The translations under genes were made by a program, and so were the position numbers. The notes under the pieces were generated by a model, which searched no databases, had not been told where the DNA came from, and saw only the letters and a list, made by a program, of their open reading frames with translations. A stretch of DNA of 64,000 nt from DATJFQ01 sp035492775 (GTDB taxonomy: Bacteria > Acidobacteriota > Vicinamibacteria > Vicinamibacterales > 2-12-FULL-66-21): contig DATJIW010000099.1 of the NCBI GenBank assembly GCA_035492775.1, forward strand, positions 1 through 64,000. The letters are read 5' to 3'. This document shows positions 32,765 through 41,037 of this stretch, piece by piece. Every line of letters begins with the position of its first letter. The stretch's first letter is position 1.

Positions 32765-34073
32765 AACATAACACCAGCGCCGGAATGCCGAGCAGGCCGG
32801 CGCCGATGAAGAACAGGGCGTATCCCTCCAGCAGCGTGCGTCCGGAAGCCAGCGACTCCACCATTACCCCGGAGAAGCCTTTCGCGAACTTGCCGACGTA
32901 GGTGTACGCGGAACTCAAGAGCGCGTACTGCGTTGCCGTATAGCCTCGCGTGGTCAGCGTTGACATGTACGTGACCAGCGCCACGCCGGCGAATGCGGCT
33001 CCAAAGTTGTCGCAGATCATGACGGCGCCGAACACGCGCACGTCCGGACCGGTATACGCCAGAATCGCGAATGACGCGATGACCACGCTCTGTATCAGGA
33101 GGCCTGCGATGAGCGTACGGAAGTACCCGATGCGCACCGCGCTCAGTCCTCCGGCTGCGATGCCCAGCAGCGATCCGATGAGTCCGATCGAAGCACGCAC
33201 CGCGCCCACGGTGTCTTTCGAGAGGCCGAGATCGTGGTAATACGGGTTGGCCATCGGGCCCATGAGGTATTCGGGTAACCGATACAAACTGATCATCGCG
33301 AGCATCAGCAGCGCGACCGATCCGTAGGCTCTGAAAAACTCCGTGAACGGGCCGACGACCGCCTCGGTGAATCCACGGAAACTCCCCAGCGTCTCTCGAG
33401 GCCGCGATCGGTCCGCCGGCGCTTCCGAACGCTGCGGCTCGATCGCCACCAGTGTTGCGGCAATGCCGACCGCCATCAACGCCGCCATCCCGGCGTATGA
33501 GATCGGCCATCCCAGACGGCTCGCGGAGATCAGGATCAATGCATCGGTCACGAGGATCGCGGCGCGATAGCCAAGTTGGTACGCCGCCGACAACAATCCC
33601 AGCTCGTCCGAGTCGGTGGCCGCCTCGATGCGCCACGCGTCGATCACGATGTCCTGCGTGGACGAGGAGAACGCCACGACGAGGGCCAGCACGCCGATCG
33701 TCGCGAGGCCGTGGCGGGTACCGGTCGCGGCCATCCCGAGGAGGCCCGCGGCGATGAGCGCCTGCATGAGCAGCATCCAGCTGCGTCGTCGCCCGAGCCG
33801 GCCGAAGATCGGGGCATCGAGACGGTCGACGACCGGCGCCCAGAGGAATTTGAGTGAATACGCAAGTCCGACCCACGACAGGAACCCGATCGCCTGCAGG
33901 GTCGTGCCTTGATCGCGGAGCCAGTAGCCGAGCGTATTTCCGGTCAGAAAGAAGGGAAGCCCGGATGAGAAGCCGAGCATCAGCATGACCGCGACTTTGG
34001 GCTGACCGAGTGACGCGAGGACAGTGCGTTTCGTCGCGGGGCGTACGGACGCGGTGGCCATCGGCGCAGTCAT
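32721..34073 (-). CDS. AmpG-like major facilitator permease
   Basis: 450 residues with about 12 membrane helices. The N-terminal SSGLPFFLTGNTLGYWLRDQG and the loop FLWAPVVDRLDAPIFGRLGRRRSW are characteristic of AmpG muropeptide permeases, which import anhydro-muropeptides for cell-wall recycling. STQDIVIDAWRIE is also family-typical. No recycling genes are close, and a closely related sugar or acyl-CoA MFS role cannot be ruled out. Confidence 0.88.
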   Translation of the reverse strand: MTAPMATASVRPATKRTVLASLGQPKVAVMLMLGFSSGLPFFLTGNTLGYWLRDQGTTLQAIGFLSWVGLAYSLKFLWAPVVDRLDAPIFGRLGRRRSWMLLMQALIAAGLLGMAATGTRHGLATIGVLALVVAFSSSTQDIVIDAWRIEAATDSDELGLLSAAYQLGYRAAILVTDALILISASRLGWPISYAGMAALMAVGIAATLVAIEPQRSEAPADRSRPRETLGSFRGFTEAVVGPFTEFFRAYGSVALLMLAMISLYRLPEYLMGPMANPYYHDLGLSKDTVGAVRASIGLIGSLLGIAAGGLSAVRIGYFRTLIAGLLIQSVVIASFAILAYTGPDVRVFGAVMICDNFGAAFAGVALVTYMSTLTTRGYTATQYALLSSAYTYVGKFAKGFSGVMVESLASGRTLLEGYALFFIGAGLLGIPALVLCFILAGAERRRVAAS

Positions 34074-34264
34074 GTTACCAGCGGCGCGCGCGAAGTCGGG
34101 CCCATGGTTGAGGTAAGAGATCAGCGACAGAGCATTCTTTTGTCAGCGGCTCGGGCGACTTGGCCGCGCACATGGAAGGAATGTCGAGAGAATTTGCGTC
34201 GCTCGTCAAGGCTGCACTCTTGCTTGCCCATACGGATCGCCCCCAGCGGTCGGAGGTCGTGAAC

Positions 34265-34834
34265 ATGCGGCGCGTCGCGGTTGCTCTACTCTTTGCAATG
34301 CTGGCTACTGTCAGGTTCGCTCACGCTGCGGCTATCAGCGTGGCCGGAGCGGAATGCGGATCGCCGCCGCTGCTCGGCCTCCAGATCATCGTCCCCGCCA
34401 CCGGCTCCAATCTGGGCACTGCGTGTCCCGACAACAGCTTCGGCTCGATTTTCGGCGACACCGGTGGGGGCGAAACGGGGCCGCTCTATGGCTCGCCGCT
34501 GCTGACGATTGATTTCACCGTCAGCGATTTGAGCGCGCTTGCCAATCTCGAGATACTTCAGGGCTCGGCGTTCGACAAGTTGGTGACGACGCCGACGGGT
34601 TTCGAGCTGCAGGGCGGCGGGATTCTCGCGTGCGCCCCTTCGAAGGATCCGGCGACCGACTGCTTCCCGGATGCCGTGGTGACGTTCAGCGACTTCAATC
34701 CTGGCACCGTGCTCAGGGTGACGGCGGTCAACGGGGTCGCCGTTCCCGAGCCCGCGACGACGGCATTGATCCTGAGCGGGATGACCGCGGCGTTCGTCCG
34801 GCGGCGCGCGCGCCGGCGTAAAGTTCGTTCCTAG
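34265..34834 (+). CDS. PEP-CTERM sorting-domain exported protein
   Basis: 189 residues. A signal peptide ends near AHAA. The mature part is rich in Gly/Thr/Pro with three cysteine pairs. The C-terminus carries the sorting signal: VPEPATTALI, a hydrophobic helix with GMTAAFV, and the basic tail RRRARRRKVRS. GGAGG (34252-34256) before the ATG at 34265 fixes the start; the reading frame runs open to 34160. The protein is likely released or anchored by an exosortase encoded elsewhere. Confidence 0.85.
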   Translation: MRRVAVALLFAMLATVRFAHAAAISVAGAECGSPPLLGLQIIVPATGSNLGTACPDNSFGSIFGDTGGGETGPLYGSPLLTIDFTVSDLSALANLEILQGSAFDKLVTTPTGFELQGGGILACAPSKDPATDCFPDAVVTFSDFNPGTVLRVTAVNGVAVPEPATTALILSGMTAAFVRRRARRRKVRS

Positions 34835-37533
34835 CGGGCGCTAGTCTTCAGGGCCGCGTAGCGCGGATCGGCGCGCAGGCCGCGGAGATCGGGGTCGGTC
34901 TCGATCGACGAGAGCGGCAGACCCGCCCCGATCGCCTCGCGTAAATCCGCGAAAGCGCGATCCGTGTCGTTCAAGAGCGCGGACATGACCGCTTCGTCGT
35001 AGAGCAGGTCCGCGCTTTTCGCGTCGATCTCGCGGGCTTCCTTCATGAACCGGCGCGCCGTGCTCGCGTCCCCCTTTTTCGCGTAATACAACGCCAGGTT
35101 GCCCCGCGTCGTCGCGTCGCGCGGATTCACCTGGATGGCTTTCAGCGCGAGCCCGATGGCCTTGTCGTATGCGGTCGCCGCCTGTTCGCGCCGGCCCGCC
35201 CATCGATAGCCGTCGGCGAGGTTGCCGGCAAAGACTTCCGCGTTCGGCTGCATCGCAGCGGCTTTCTCGAACATCGGAACCGCCTCGGCGAAGCGTCCCG
35301 CATATGCGTACGTGATGCCGAGATTGGTGTAGGTGTTCGGGATCTGCTGAAGCGTGAGCGCGTGCTGGAACGCATCCAGCGCTTTGTCGTACTGAGCGGT
35401 CCGAAGATAGACGGCGCCGAGATCGTTATATCCGTTCACGTTGTCTGGCGCGAGCTGGATGACGTGCTGGAATGCCGCAATCGCGTCAGGATATCGACCG
35501 AGCTGGAGGTATGCCGCACCAAGGGTGTCGCTGTTGACCCAGTGATACGGATTGACGTCGACTGCCTTGCGATAGGCGTCAAGCGATTCCTCCGCCCGTC
35601 CCGCGGACAGATACGCGCGTCCGAGTCGGCGGAACGCATCGTCCGAGTTCGGCGCGAGGTCCGTGGCTTTCTTCAGCTCGACGATCGATTCCGCCGTTCG
35701 TCCCGTCGCCTGGTACACGTTCCCGAGCGCGATGTGGACTTCCACGAGTTTGTCGTCCAGCGCATCGGCCTGCTGCGCGGCAGAAAGGGCCTCCGCGGCC
35801 CAATGCGGCTCCTTCGTCGTTCGATACATCCGGAGCGAACTGTCTGCAATGCCGGCGTAAGCCAGCGCGAACGAGGGATCCTGGCGGAGGGCGTCCTTGT
35901 AGGCGTCGATCGCGGCCTGGACGTTTGTCATGTTCTGCTCGCCGCGCATCGCGCGCCGCCCGCGCAGATACGCGGCGTACGCCTCGATGTTGTCGGTCGG
36001 GTGCGTCACCGTCCGAGCGGTTTCAGCGTCGGTGAGTTTGACCGGCAGCTGCGCGACGAGAGCGCTGAAGATCCTGTCTTCGAGCGTGAGCAGATCCGCA
36101 GGCACGCCGGAGAACTCCTGCGACCAGATCTCGCGGTTCGCCGCGACGTCCTGGAGGTGAGCGGTCACGCGCAGCTTGTCGCCGTTGCCCTGGACCGATC
36201 CCGTGACGAGAAGATTCGCACCGAGATCCTTCCCCGTCTCGGCGAGTGTCGTCTTGCGGATCGCGCGCTGCACGGCGCTGTCGGCAGCGACGGTGACATG
36301 CTTTACCGCGAACAATTTCGAACTCAGCGACTCGTCGAGGCCCGCGGCTGCGGATTCGAGATTGGGTGCGTCGCCAACGGTTTTGAACGGCAGGACGGCA
36401 ATCCGCGTCTGCGCAGCGCCCTCCGCCGCTGCCGACGCGTGTGCCGCGGCCGCCCTGTTGCGCATCATCACAACAGTCGGGACCACCGTCGCAGCGATGA
36501 GCGCGAGTCCAATACCGCCTCCCCATATCAGCCGTCGTCGCGGAGTCCAAGGGGCGGCGCGCCCGACCGTGGCGGATGCGGTCGCCGCGCGGACTCTCGT
36601 CGACGGAGCGCCGCCAAGGTCCGCTTCGATCTCATGTGCGTCGGCGTATCTCGCTGCGGGATCGCGCTCGAGACATCGCATGACCACCCGCTCGAGGTCG
36701 TCGGGAATCGCCGGAATGATTGCCCGCGGCGGCTTCGGACGCTCGCGGACGCGCATCATCATGATCTCGATGGCCGACGGTGCGTCGAAGGGCGTATCGC
36801 CCGTCAACATCTCGTACAGGATCAAGCCGACGGCGTAGATGTCCACCCGGTGATCGACGACGCCGCCCTCGACCTGCTCGGGTGCGATATATCGCGGCGT
36901 GCCGAGGAATTCGCCCGGCCGCGTCAGTCCTGCCGCCGTCGCCTCGAGCGATTTCGCCAGGCCGAAATCCGACACATACAGGTGATCGTTCGGGCCGATG
37001 AGGATGTTCTGCGGTTTCAGATCGCGATGCACGATGCCGGCGTCATGCGCGGCTGCGAGTCCTGACGCGAGCTGGCGTCCGAGGGAGCGGACCCGATCGA
37101 ACGGCAGGCGTCCTTCTTTCAGATCGGCGGCGAGGTCGCGGCCGTCCACGAACGACATCGTGATGTACTTGACGCCCTCGGCGTCTCCGAGATCGTGAAT
37201 GCGGAGGACGTTCCGGTGCGAGACCTGCCGCGCGAGCAGCAGCTCCTGCTTGAATCGACGGTCGAAATCCCGCGCGGATTCAGGGTCGGCGGTGAGATCG
37301 GGGCGCACCACCTTGAGCGCGACGTGCAGGCCGAGCTCGGTGTCCCAGGCGCGGTACACGGATCCCATGCCTCCGCGTCCGAGAAATCCGTCGATGCGAT
37401 AGCGGCCGCCGAACATGGCGCCGCGCTGGAGCGCGTCTGCCGGTGGAGGAGCGCCGACGCCTCCAGACCGGACGGTTGCGTCGGCTGCGTCCGATAATCG
37501 CGTTGCGTCGGGATCGTCCGCGTCCCCAGCCAT
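34831..37533 (-). CDS. Ser/Thr protein kinase with membrane anchor and C-terminal TPR repeats
   Basis: 900 residues. Kinase domain (about 44-310): P-loop LGRGGMGSVY (51-60), Lys74, HRDLKPQN (169-176), DFG 189-191, APEQ. A membrane helix (about 316-338) follows, then a CpsA/adenylate-cyclase-like segment with AVLPFKTVGD, then about 11 TPR motifs to the end. The start MAGDADD at 37533 was chosen because the kinase-proximal region is conserved and the further upstream 85 codons are not. Such eukaryotic-type kinases with TPR tails are frequent in Acidobacteriota and link an outside signal to protein scaffolding. It is divergent from the AMIN protein. Confidence 0.9.
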   Translation of the reverse strand: MAGDADDPDATRLSDAADATVRSGGVGAPPPADALQRGAMFGGRYRIDGFLGRGGMGSVYRAWDTELGLHVALKVVRPDLTADPESARDFDRRFKQELLLARQVSHRNVLRIHDLGDAEGVKYITMSFVDGRDLAADLKEGRLPFDRVRSLGRQLASGLAAAHDAGIVHRDLKPQNILIGPNDHLYVSDFGLAKSLEATAAGLTRPGEFLGTPRYIAPEQVEGGVVDHRVDIYAVGLILYEMLTGDTPFDAPSAIEIMMMRVRERPKPPRAIIPAIPDDLERVVMRCLERDPAARYADAHEIEADLGGAPSTRVRAATASATVGRAAPWTPRRRLIWGGGIGLALIAATVVPTVVMMRNRAAAAHASAAAEGAAQTRIAVLPFKTVGDAPNLESAAAGLDESLSSKLFAVKHVTVAADSAVQRAIRKTTLAETGKDLGANLLVTGSVQGNGDKLRVTAHLQDVAANREIWSQEFSGVPADLLTLEDRIFSALVAQLPVKLTDAETARTVTHPTDNIEAYAAYLRGRRAMRGEQNMTNVQAAIDAYKDALRQDPSFALAYAGIADSSLRMYRTTKEPHWAAEALSAAQQADALDDKLVEVHIALGNVYQATGRTAESIVELKKATDLAPNSDDAFRRLGRAYLSAGRAEESLDAYRKAVDVNPYHWVNSDTLGAAYLQLGRYPDAIAAFQHVIQLAPDNVNGYNDLGAVYLRTAQYDKALDAFQHALTLQQIPNTYTNLGITYAYAGRFAEAVPMFEKAAAMQPNAEVFAGNLADGYRWAGRREQAATAYDKAIGLALKAIQVNPRDATTRGNLALYYAKKGDASTARRFMKEAREIDAKSADLLYDEAVMSALLNDTDRAFADLREAIGAGLPLSSIETDPDLRGLRADPRYAALKTSAR

Positions 37534-37630
37534 CGCTTCGCGCCAGATTATGGATCGAACCGTCCGGTCGTCGGGCCCACGGCCATTGCGCGTCGGCAAT
37601 CGGCCGTGGGATATTACGCGCGCCGACCTC

Positions 37631-38713
37631 ATGCGTTTCTTGGTGGTGATGCTCCTGTCCGGGGCGCCGGCGGTCGTGAGTGCACAAACTCCGGCAACGC
37701 CCGCGCCGGCGAAGATCGCGTCGATCTCCGGTGTCGCGGTGGCGCCCGGGCCTGTCGTCACGATCACCGCCACGGGGCCGCTCCCCACACCGCGCGTCGG
37801 CGTCCTTCAGGGGCCCGATCGTATCTACGTCGATCTCGCTGGCGTGTCGACGCGGACGGTGAAGAGGACCGGCGACGGTGCGGTGGTCACGACCGTCCGT
37901 GCGGCGCAGCACGGGATCGATCCGCTCGTCACCCGCATTGTGATCGACCTGACGCAGCCGTGCAGCTATTCGGTCAACAAGCTGCAGCAGGCGGAAGGGC
38001 GTCTCGAGATTTCACTGACGCCGAAGTCACCGGTGGGTGCCCCTGCGGCTGTGCCCGCCCGCGCGGCCGCGCCTGCGCCCGCCACCGCACCCGCGCCCGC
38101 GTCCGCACCCGCGCCCGCGCCCGCATCCCCCGCCCGTGTATCCGCCCCCGCCCCCGCATCCGCGCCTGCCCCCGCACCCGCACCCGCGCCCGCGTCCCCC
38201 GCCGGTATATCCGCCCCCGCACCCGCGCCCGCATCCCCCGCCCGTGTATCCGCCCCCGCATCCCGCGCCCCGGCACCCGCACCCGCGCCCGCACCCGCGT
38301 CCCGCGCCCGCAAAAACTCTTCTGACCCGGCCATGCGGCGCTACCTTGCGAAGCTGAAGTCCGCGCTGGATACCGTAGAGACGTTGCGTGACGTTCTGAA
38401 CGACATCGACCAGGGGCATAATGTGCCCCCCGAGCGGCTCTCGTCTGCCAGGCTCGAGCTGGCTCACTTGCAAGCGGCGCTGAATTCGGCCCACCCTCCG
38501 TCCAAGTTTGAAGAGGTCGACGGACTGCTGAAGAGCGTCGGCGCGTTTGCCTCGACTGCGCTGGACCTCGCATCCAAGTCGACGGGAGAAGTGCCGAAAA
38601 ATGCCTCCTCGGCAGCGGCGGGAGCCCTGATGATGCTAGACCGCGCTCTGGCACAGCTCGACCAGAACGATTCCGCCAAGGATCAGTTTGCCGCGCTGTT
38701 GGTCGGCTGGTAA
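37631..38713 (+). CDS. Exported AMIN-domain protein with Pro/Ala-rich repeat linker
   Basis: 360 residues. A signal peptide (1-18) is followed by an AMIN-like beta domain (about 30-135; VAVAPGPVVTITATGPLPTP, YVDLAGVS, RIVIDLTQP, GRLEISLTP), a 100-residue Ala/Pro/Ser linker with APAPA units, then a helical C-terminal domain with coiled coil. AMIN domains localise periplasmic proteins to the septum or secretin by binding peptidoglycan. The low-complexity tract is encoded by a minisatellite. It is divergent from the Ser/Thr kinase (97 bp). Confidence 0.78.
   Translation: MRFLVVMLLSGAPAVVSAQTPATPAPAKIASISGVAVAPGPVVTITATGPLPTPRVGVLQGPDRIYVDLAGVSTRTVKRTGDGAVVTTVRAAQHGIDPLVTRIVIDLTQPCSYSVNKLQQAEGRLEISLTPKSPVGAPAAVPARAAAPAPATAPAPASAPAPAPASPARVSAPAPASAPAPAPAPAPASPAGISAPAPAPASPARVSAPASRAPAPAPAPAPASRARKNSSDPAMRRYLAKLKSALDTVETLRDVLNDIDQGHNVPPERLSSARLELAHLQAALNSAHPPSKFEEVDGLLKSVGAFASTALDLASKSTGEVPKNASSAAAGALMMLDRALAQLDQNDSAKDQFAALLVGW
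38041..38318 (+). repeat. Pro/Ala-coding minisatellite
   Basis: About 280 bp of imperfect repeats of CCCGCRCCCGCATCC-like units (for example CCCGCGCCCGCATCC and CCCGTGTATCCGCCCC). It encodes the Pro/Ala linker of the AMIN protein; variants with TATATCC and GTATCC alternate. Slipped-strand length changes are likely here. Confidence 0.85.
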
Positions 38714-38758
38714 AATAACTTTACGTGGGGCATTCGTACCTCACGCACCACAGACAAA

Positions 38759-39421
38759 ATGAAAAAGGGCAGCCTGTTGGCAGCGGCGGTGGCCGCTGTG
38801 TCCATGACGATTGCGCCTGCGCTCGGAAACGCTCGAGCCGCAACTGCAGCCTCAGCCGCGACGGATCTCAGCGTCGAGACTTGGGACGCGACATCACGTG
38901 GCGACATCGATCCGAAGGTTTTTGCCATCGCGATGGACGCCGCGGCGGATGCGCTCGAGCGCGGCCAGGTATCGGCACCAGCGACGCTGACGATCATCGA
39001 TTACAGCCGTCCGTCCACCGACAAGCGGATGTGGGTGTACGACCTCCGCTCCCACGCCCTGCTGTTCGACGAATGGGTCGCGCACGGCCGCGGAAGTGGC
39101 AAGACGATGGCGTCGTCGTTTTCGAATCAGCCCGACAGCAATATGTCCAGCCTCGGCCTCTTCAAAACGGGTGAAGCCTACGAAGGGCACAACGGATACT
39201 CCCTTCGTCTCGACGGGCTGGATCGCGGGGTGAACGATCGCGCTCGCGAGCGGGCCATCGTCATCCATGGCGCGCCGTATGTGAATCCGGTTGTTGCGCG
39301 TGCGCAGGGTTATCTGGGGCGCAGCCTCGGCTGTCCCGCCGTCCGACCCGAGATCGCGCACGCGCTCATCGACGCCGTCAAGGGCGGCGGCCTGCTGTTC
39401 GCGTACGGCGGCCGTTCCTGA
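38759..39421 (+). CDS. Exported L,D-transpeptidase-like protein
   Basis: 220 residues. A signal peptide ends near ARAAT. The catalytic part (about 80-215) has IIDYSRPSTDKRMWVYDL, HGRGSGKTMASSFSN, the HGAPYVNP segment and the active-site Cys in LGRSLGCPAVRPE, the sH-x-(n)-GRSxGC signature of YkuD/murein L,D-transpeptidases. It would cross-link peptidoglycan or anchor proteins. The start at 38759 lies close to the upstream AMIN gene, so the two probably work at the envelope together. Confidence 0.85.
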   Translation: MKKGSLLAAAVAAVSMTIAPALGNARAATAASAATDLSVETWDATSRGDIDPKVFAIAMDAAADALERGQVSAPATLTIIDYSRPSTDKRMWVYDLRSHALLFDEWVAHGRGSGKTMASSFSNQPDSNMSSLGLFKTGEAYEGHNGYSLRLDGLDRGVNDRARERAIVIHGAPYVNPVVARAQGYLGRSLGCPAVRPEIAHALIDAVKGGGLLFAYGGRS

Positions 39422-39500
39422 ATCCTTCCAGCCGCCATTTGAAGCGCTGAAGTCCGCGGCACACGCGCCGGTGCGCGGCACGCGATTGGCTTCGGCCCCC

Positions 39501-40468
39501 ATGCGCAACTCGCGGCCGAGTTATTCGGCGTCAAGCTGATCGCACTCAATGCAGCGAACGGCCGCAAGCTGCTCTTCACGGTCGTCTTTCTCGCGATCCT
39601 CTGGACCATCGCTCAGCTCGTACGATGGGGCGTCAGCCATGTCGTCTCGCACGAGACGAGAGCCGCCTTCTGGACGCGCCAGTTCATCAGCATTGCGGCG
39701 CTCGCGATCACGGTCGTCGGCCTGGTGTCGATCTGGTGCGACAATCCGGCGCGCGCCGCGGCGGCGCTTGGCCTCGCCTCGGCGGGACGTGCGTTCGCGC
39801 TGCAGCGCGTCGTGACGTCGCTCGCGGGATATCTGCTGATCCTGCGCGGCGACATGTTCAACGTCGGGGATCGGATCAAGATGGGCGGTGTGCGAGGCGA
39901 CGTGATCCGCATCGGGTTCATCCAGATGACGATCATGGAGATGGGCCAGCCGCCTGCCGCGCAGTCGGAGCAACCCGGGATGTGGGTCGAGGCGCGGCAG
40001 TACAGCGGGCGGATCGTCAGCGTGTCCAACGCGATGATTTTCGACGAGCCCGTCTACAACTACTCGCGCGATTTCCCATTCATCTGGGAGGAGATGCACA
40101 TCCCGATCAGTTTCAAGGACGATCGGAGCGCCGCCGAGCAGATCCTGCTGCGTGCGGCGGCGGATTGCGCGCTGCGCGACCGCGACGTTCCCGAGGAAGC
40201 GATGCGGGAGCTGGCGCGGCGTTACTTCATGAAGGCTGCGAGCGTCGAGCCGAGGGTTTACTGGCGGATTACAGATAACTGGGTGGAGTTGTCGGTGCGG
40301 TTGGTGACGAGCGTCGAGGGTGCCGCCGCTGAAGGTCGTCCAGGTCCCGCCCCCCTCGTCTCCCTGAGGCTGTCCCCATTTTTTGCGAAAAATGGGGACT
40401 GTCACCATTTTTCGCAAAAAATGGGGACTGTCCCCTTTATTGCACTGGAACGCTGGCGATGCACGTGA
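39501..40468 (+). CDS. MscS-type mechanosensitive channel with damaged or atypical start
   Basis: The coding frame is clear from about 39513 (AAELFGVKLIALNAANGRKL) through two membrane helices, the pore-lining stretch LASAGRAFALQRVVTSLAGYLLILRG (39774-39851) and the soluble vestibule domain. No ATG, GTG or TTG lies in frame before 39725. The ATG at 39501 is one base out of phase and would be the natural start if one base had been deleted after it. A CTG at 39536 is in frame. This may be a pseudogene, a non-canonical start or a sequencing error. The C-terminal 35 residues, from about 40363, derive from a repeat. Confidence 0.6.
40372..40428. repeat. Tandem palindromic repeat (two 28-base hairpins)
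   Basis: GTCCCCATTTTT..AAAAATGGGGAC at 40372-40399 and a near-copy at 40401-40428, followed by TGTCCCC. Such GGGGACTGTCCCC palindromes resemble REP-like repeats often seen near RAYT transposases; no RAYT gene is here. The repeat lies inside the MscS reading frame. Confidence 0.75.
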
Positions 40469-40535
40469 GCCACGGGCGATCGGCCGCCAGGCGGCCGGAA
40501 TTCGCCGGTTTCCTGGAACCGGACGGTCGATTGTC

Positions 40536-40571
40536 CTTACGCAGCATGTAACGGCTTGCGTGCATCGTAAG
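40536..40571. promoter_or_regulatory. 36-bp inverted repeat upstream of the His/Cys-rich protein and TonB receptor
   Basis: Arms 40536-40551 (CTTACGCAGCATGTAA) and 40556-40571 (TTGCGTGCATCGTAAG) match at 12 of 16 positions around a CGGC centre. It ends 13 bp before the start of the small secreted protein gene. This is the place and shape of a repressor or metal-sensor operator. Confidence 0.45.
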
Positions 40572-40583
40572 TTTCCGCTGACA

Positions 40584-40979
40584 ATGACGCTGATGCCGTT
40601 CCGCCGCCGCTTCTTCGCGGCAGGCGCCCTGATCGTCGTCCTGGCGCAACTGACGGCTGTCCTCGCCGTGCCGCTCGCCGCATGCGCGGCGATAACCCCC
40701 GCCGCGCACCACGACAGCGTCGAGTGCTGTCCGGCCGGCAGCCATCCCCCCGGCGAGTGCCCGCTGCACCGACAGGACGCGAAGCACTCCGGAGGGTGCC
40801 GCCTGACCTGCGCGACGCAGGGGACCACGCCATTCGTGCCCGGCATCGCCGGCGTCCTGCCACCGGCCTTCGCGATGGCGACCCGCTTCGCCGCCGGTCC
40901 CCGTACGATCGTCCACGACCCGTCGGGAATTTTCCGCAGCATCACTCCCGCGTCCCCACCGCCCAAATCCGCCGCGTAG
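40584..40979 (+). CDS. Small exported His/Cys-rich protein
   Basis: 131 residues starting at ATG 40584. A signal peptide (about 5-35) is followed by a Cys/His-rich segment (HHDSVECCPAGSHPP, GECPLHRQDAKHSGGC, LTCATQG), suggesting metal or heme binding. The rest is Pro/Ala-rich. I do not recognise the family. It lies 58 bp before a TonB-dependent receptor and behind a 36-bp inverted repeat, so a metal-uptake or metal-stress role is plausible but not shown. Confidence 0.6.
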   Translation: MTLMPFRRRFFAAGALIVVLAQLTAVLAVPLAACAAITPAAHHDSVECCPAGSHPPGECPLHRQDAKHSGGCRLTCATQGTTPFVPGIAGVLPPAFAMATRFAAGPRTIVHDPSGIFRSITPASPPPKSAA

Positions 40980-41037
40980 CGCGTACCTCGACGCCCCTGA
41001 CGGAGCGTCACGACTCCATTTCTCGGAGGACAAGGAA

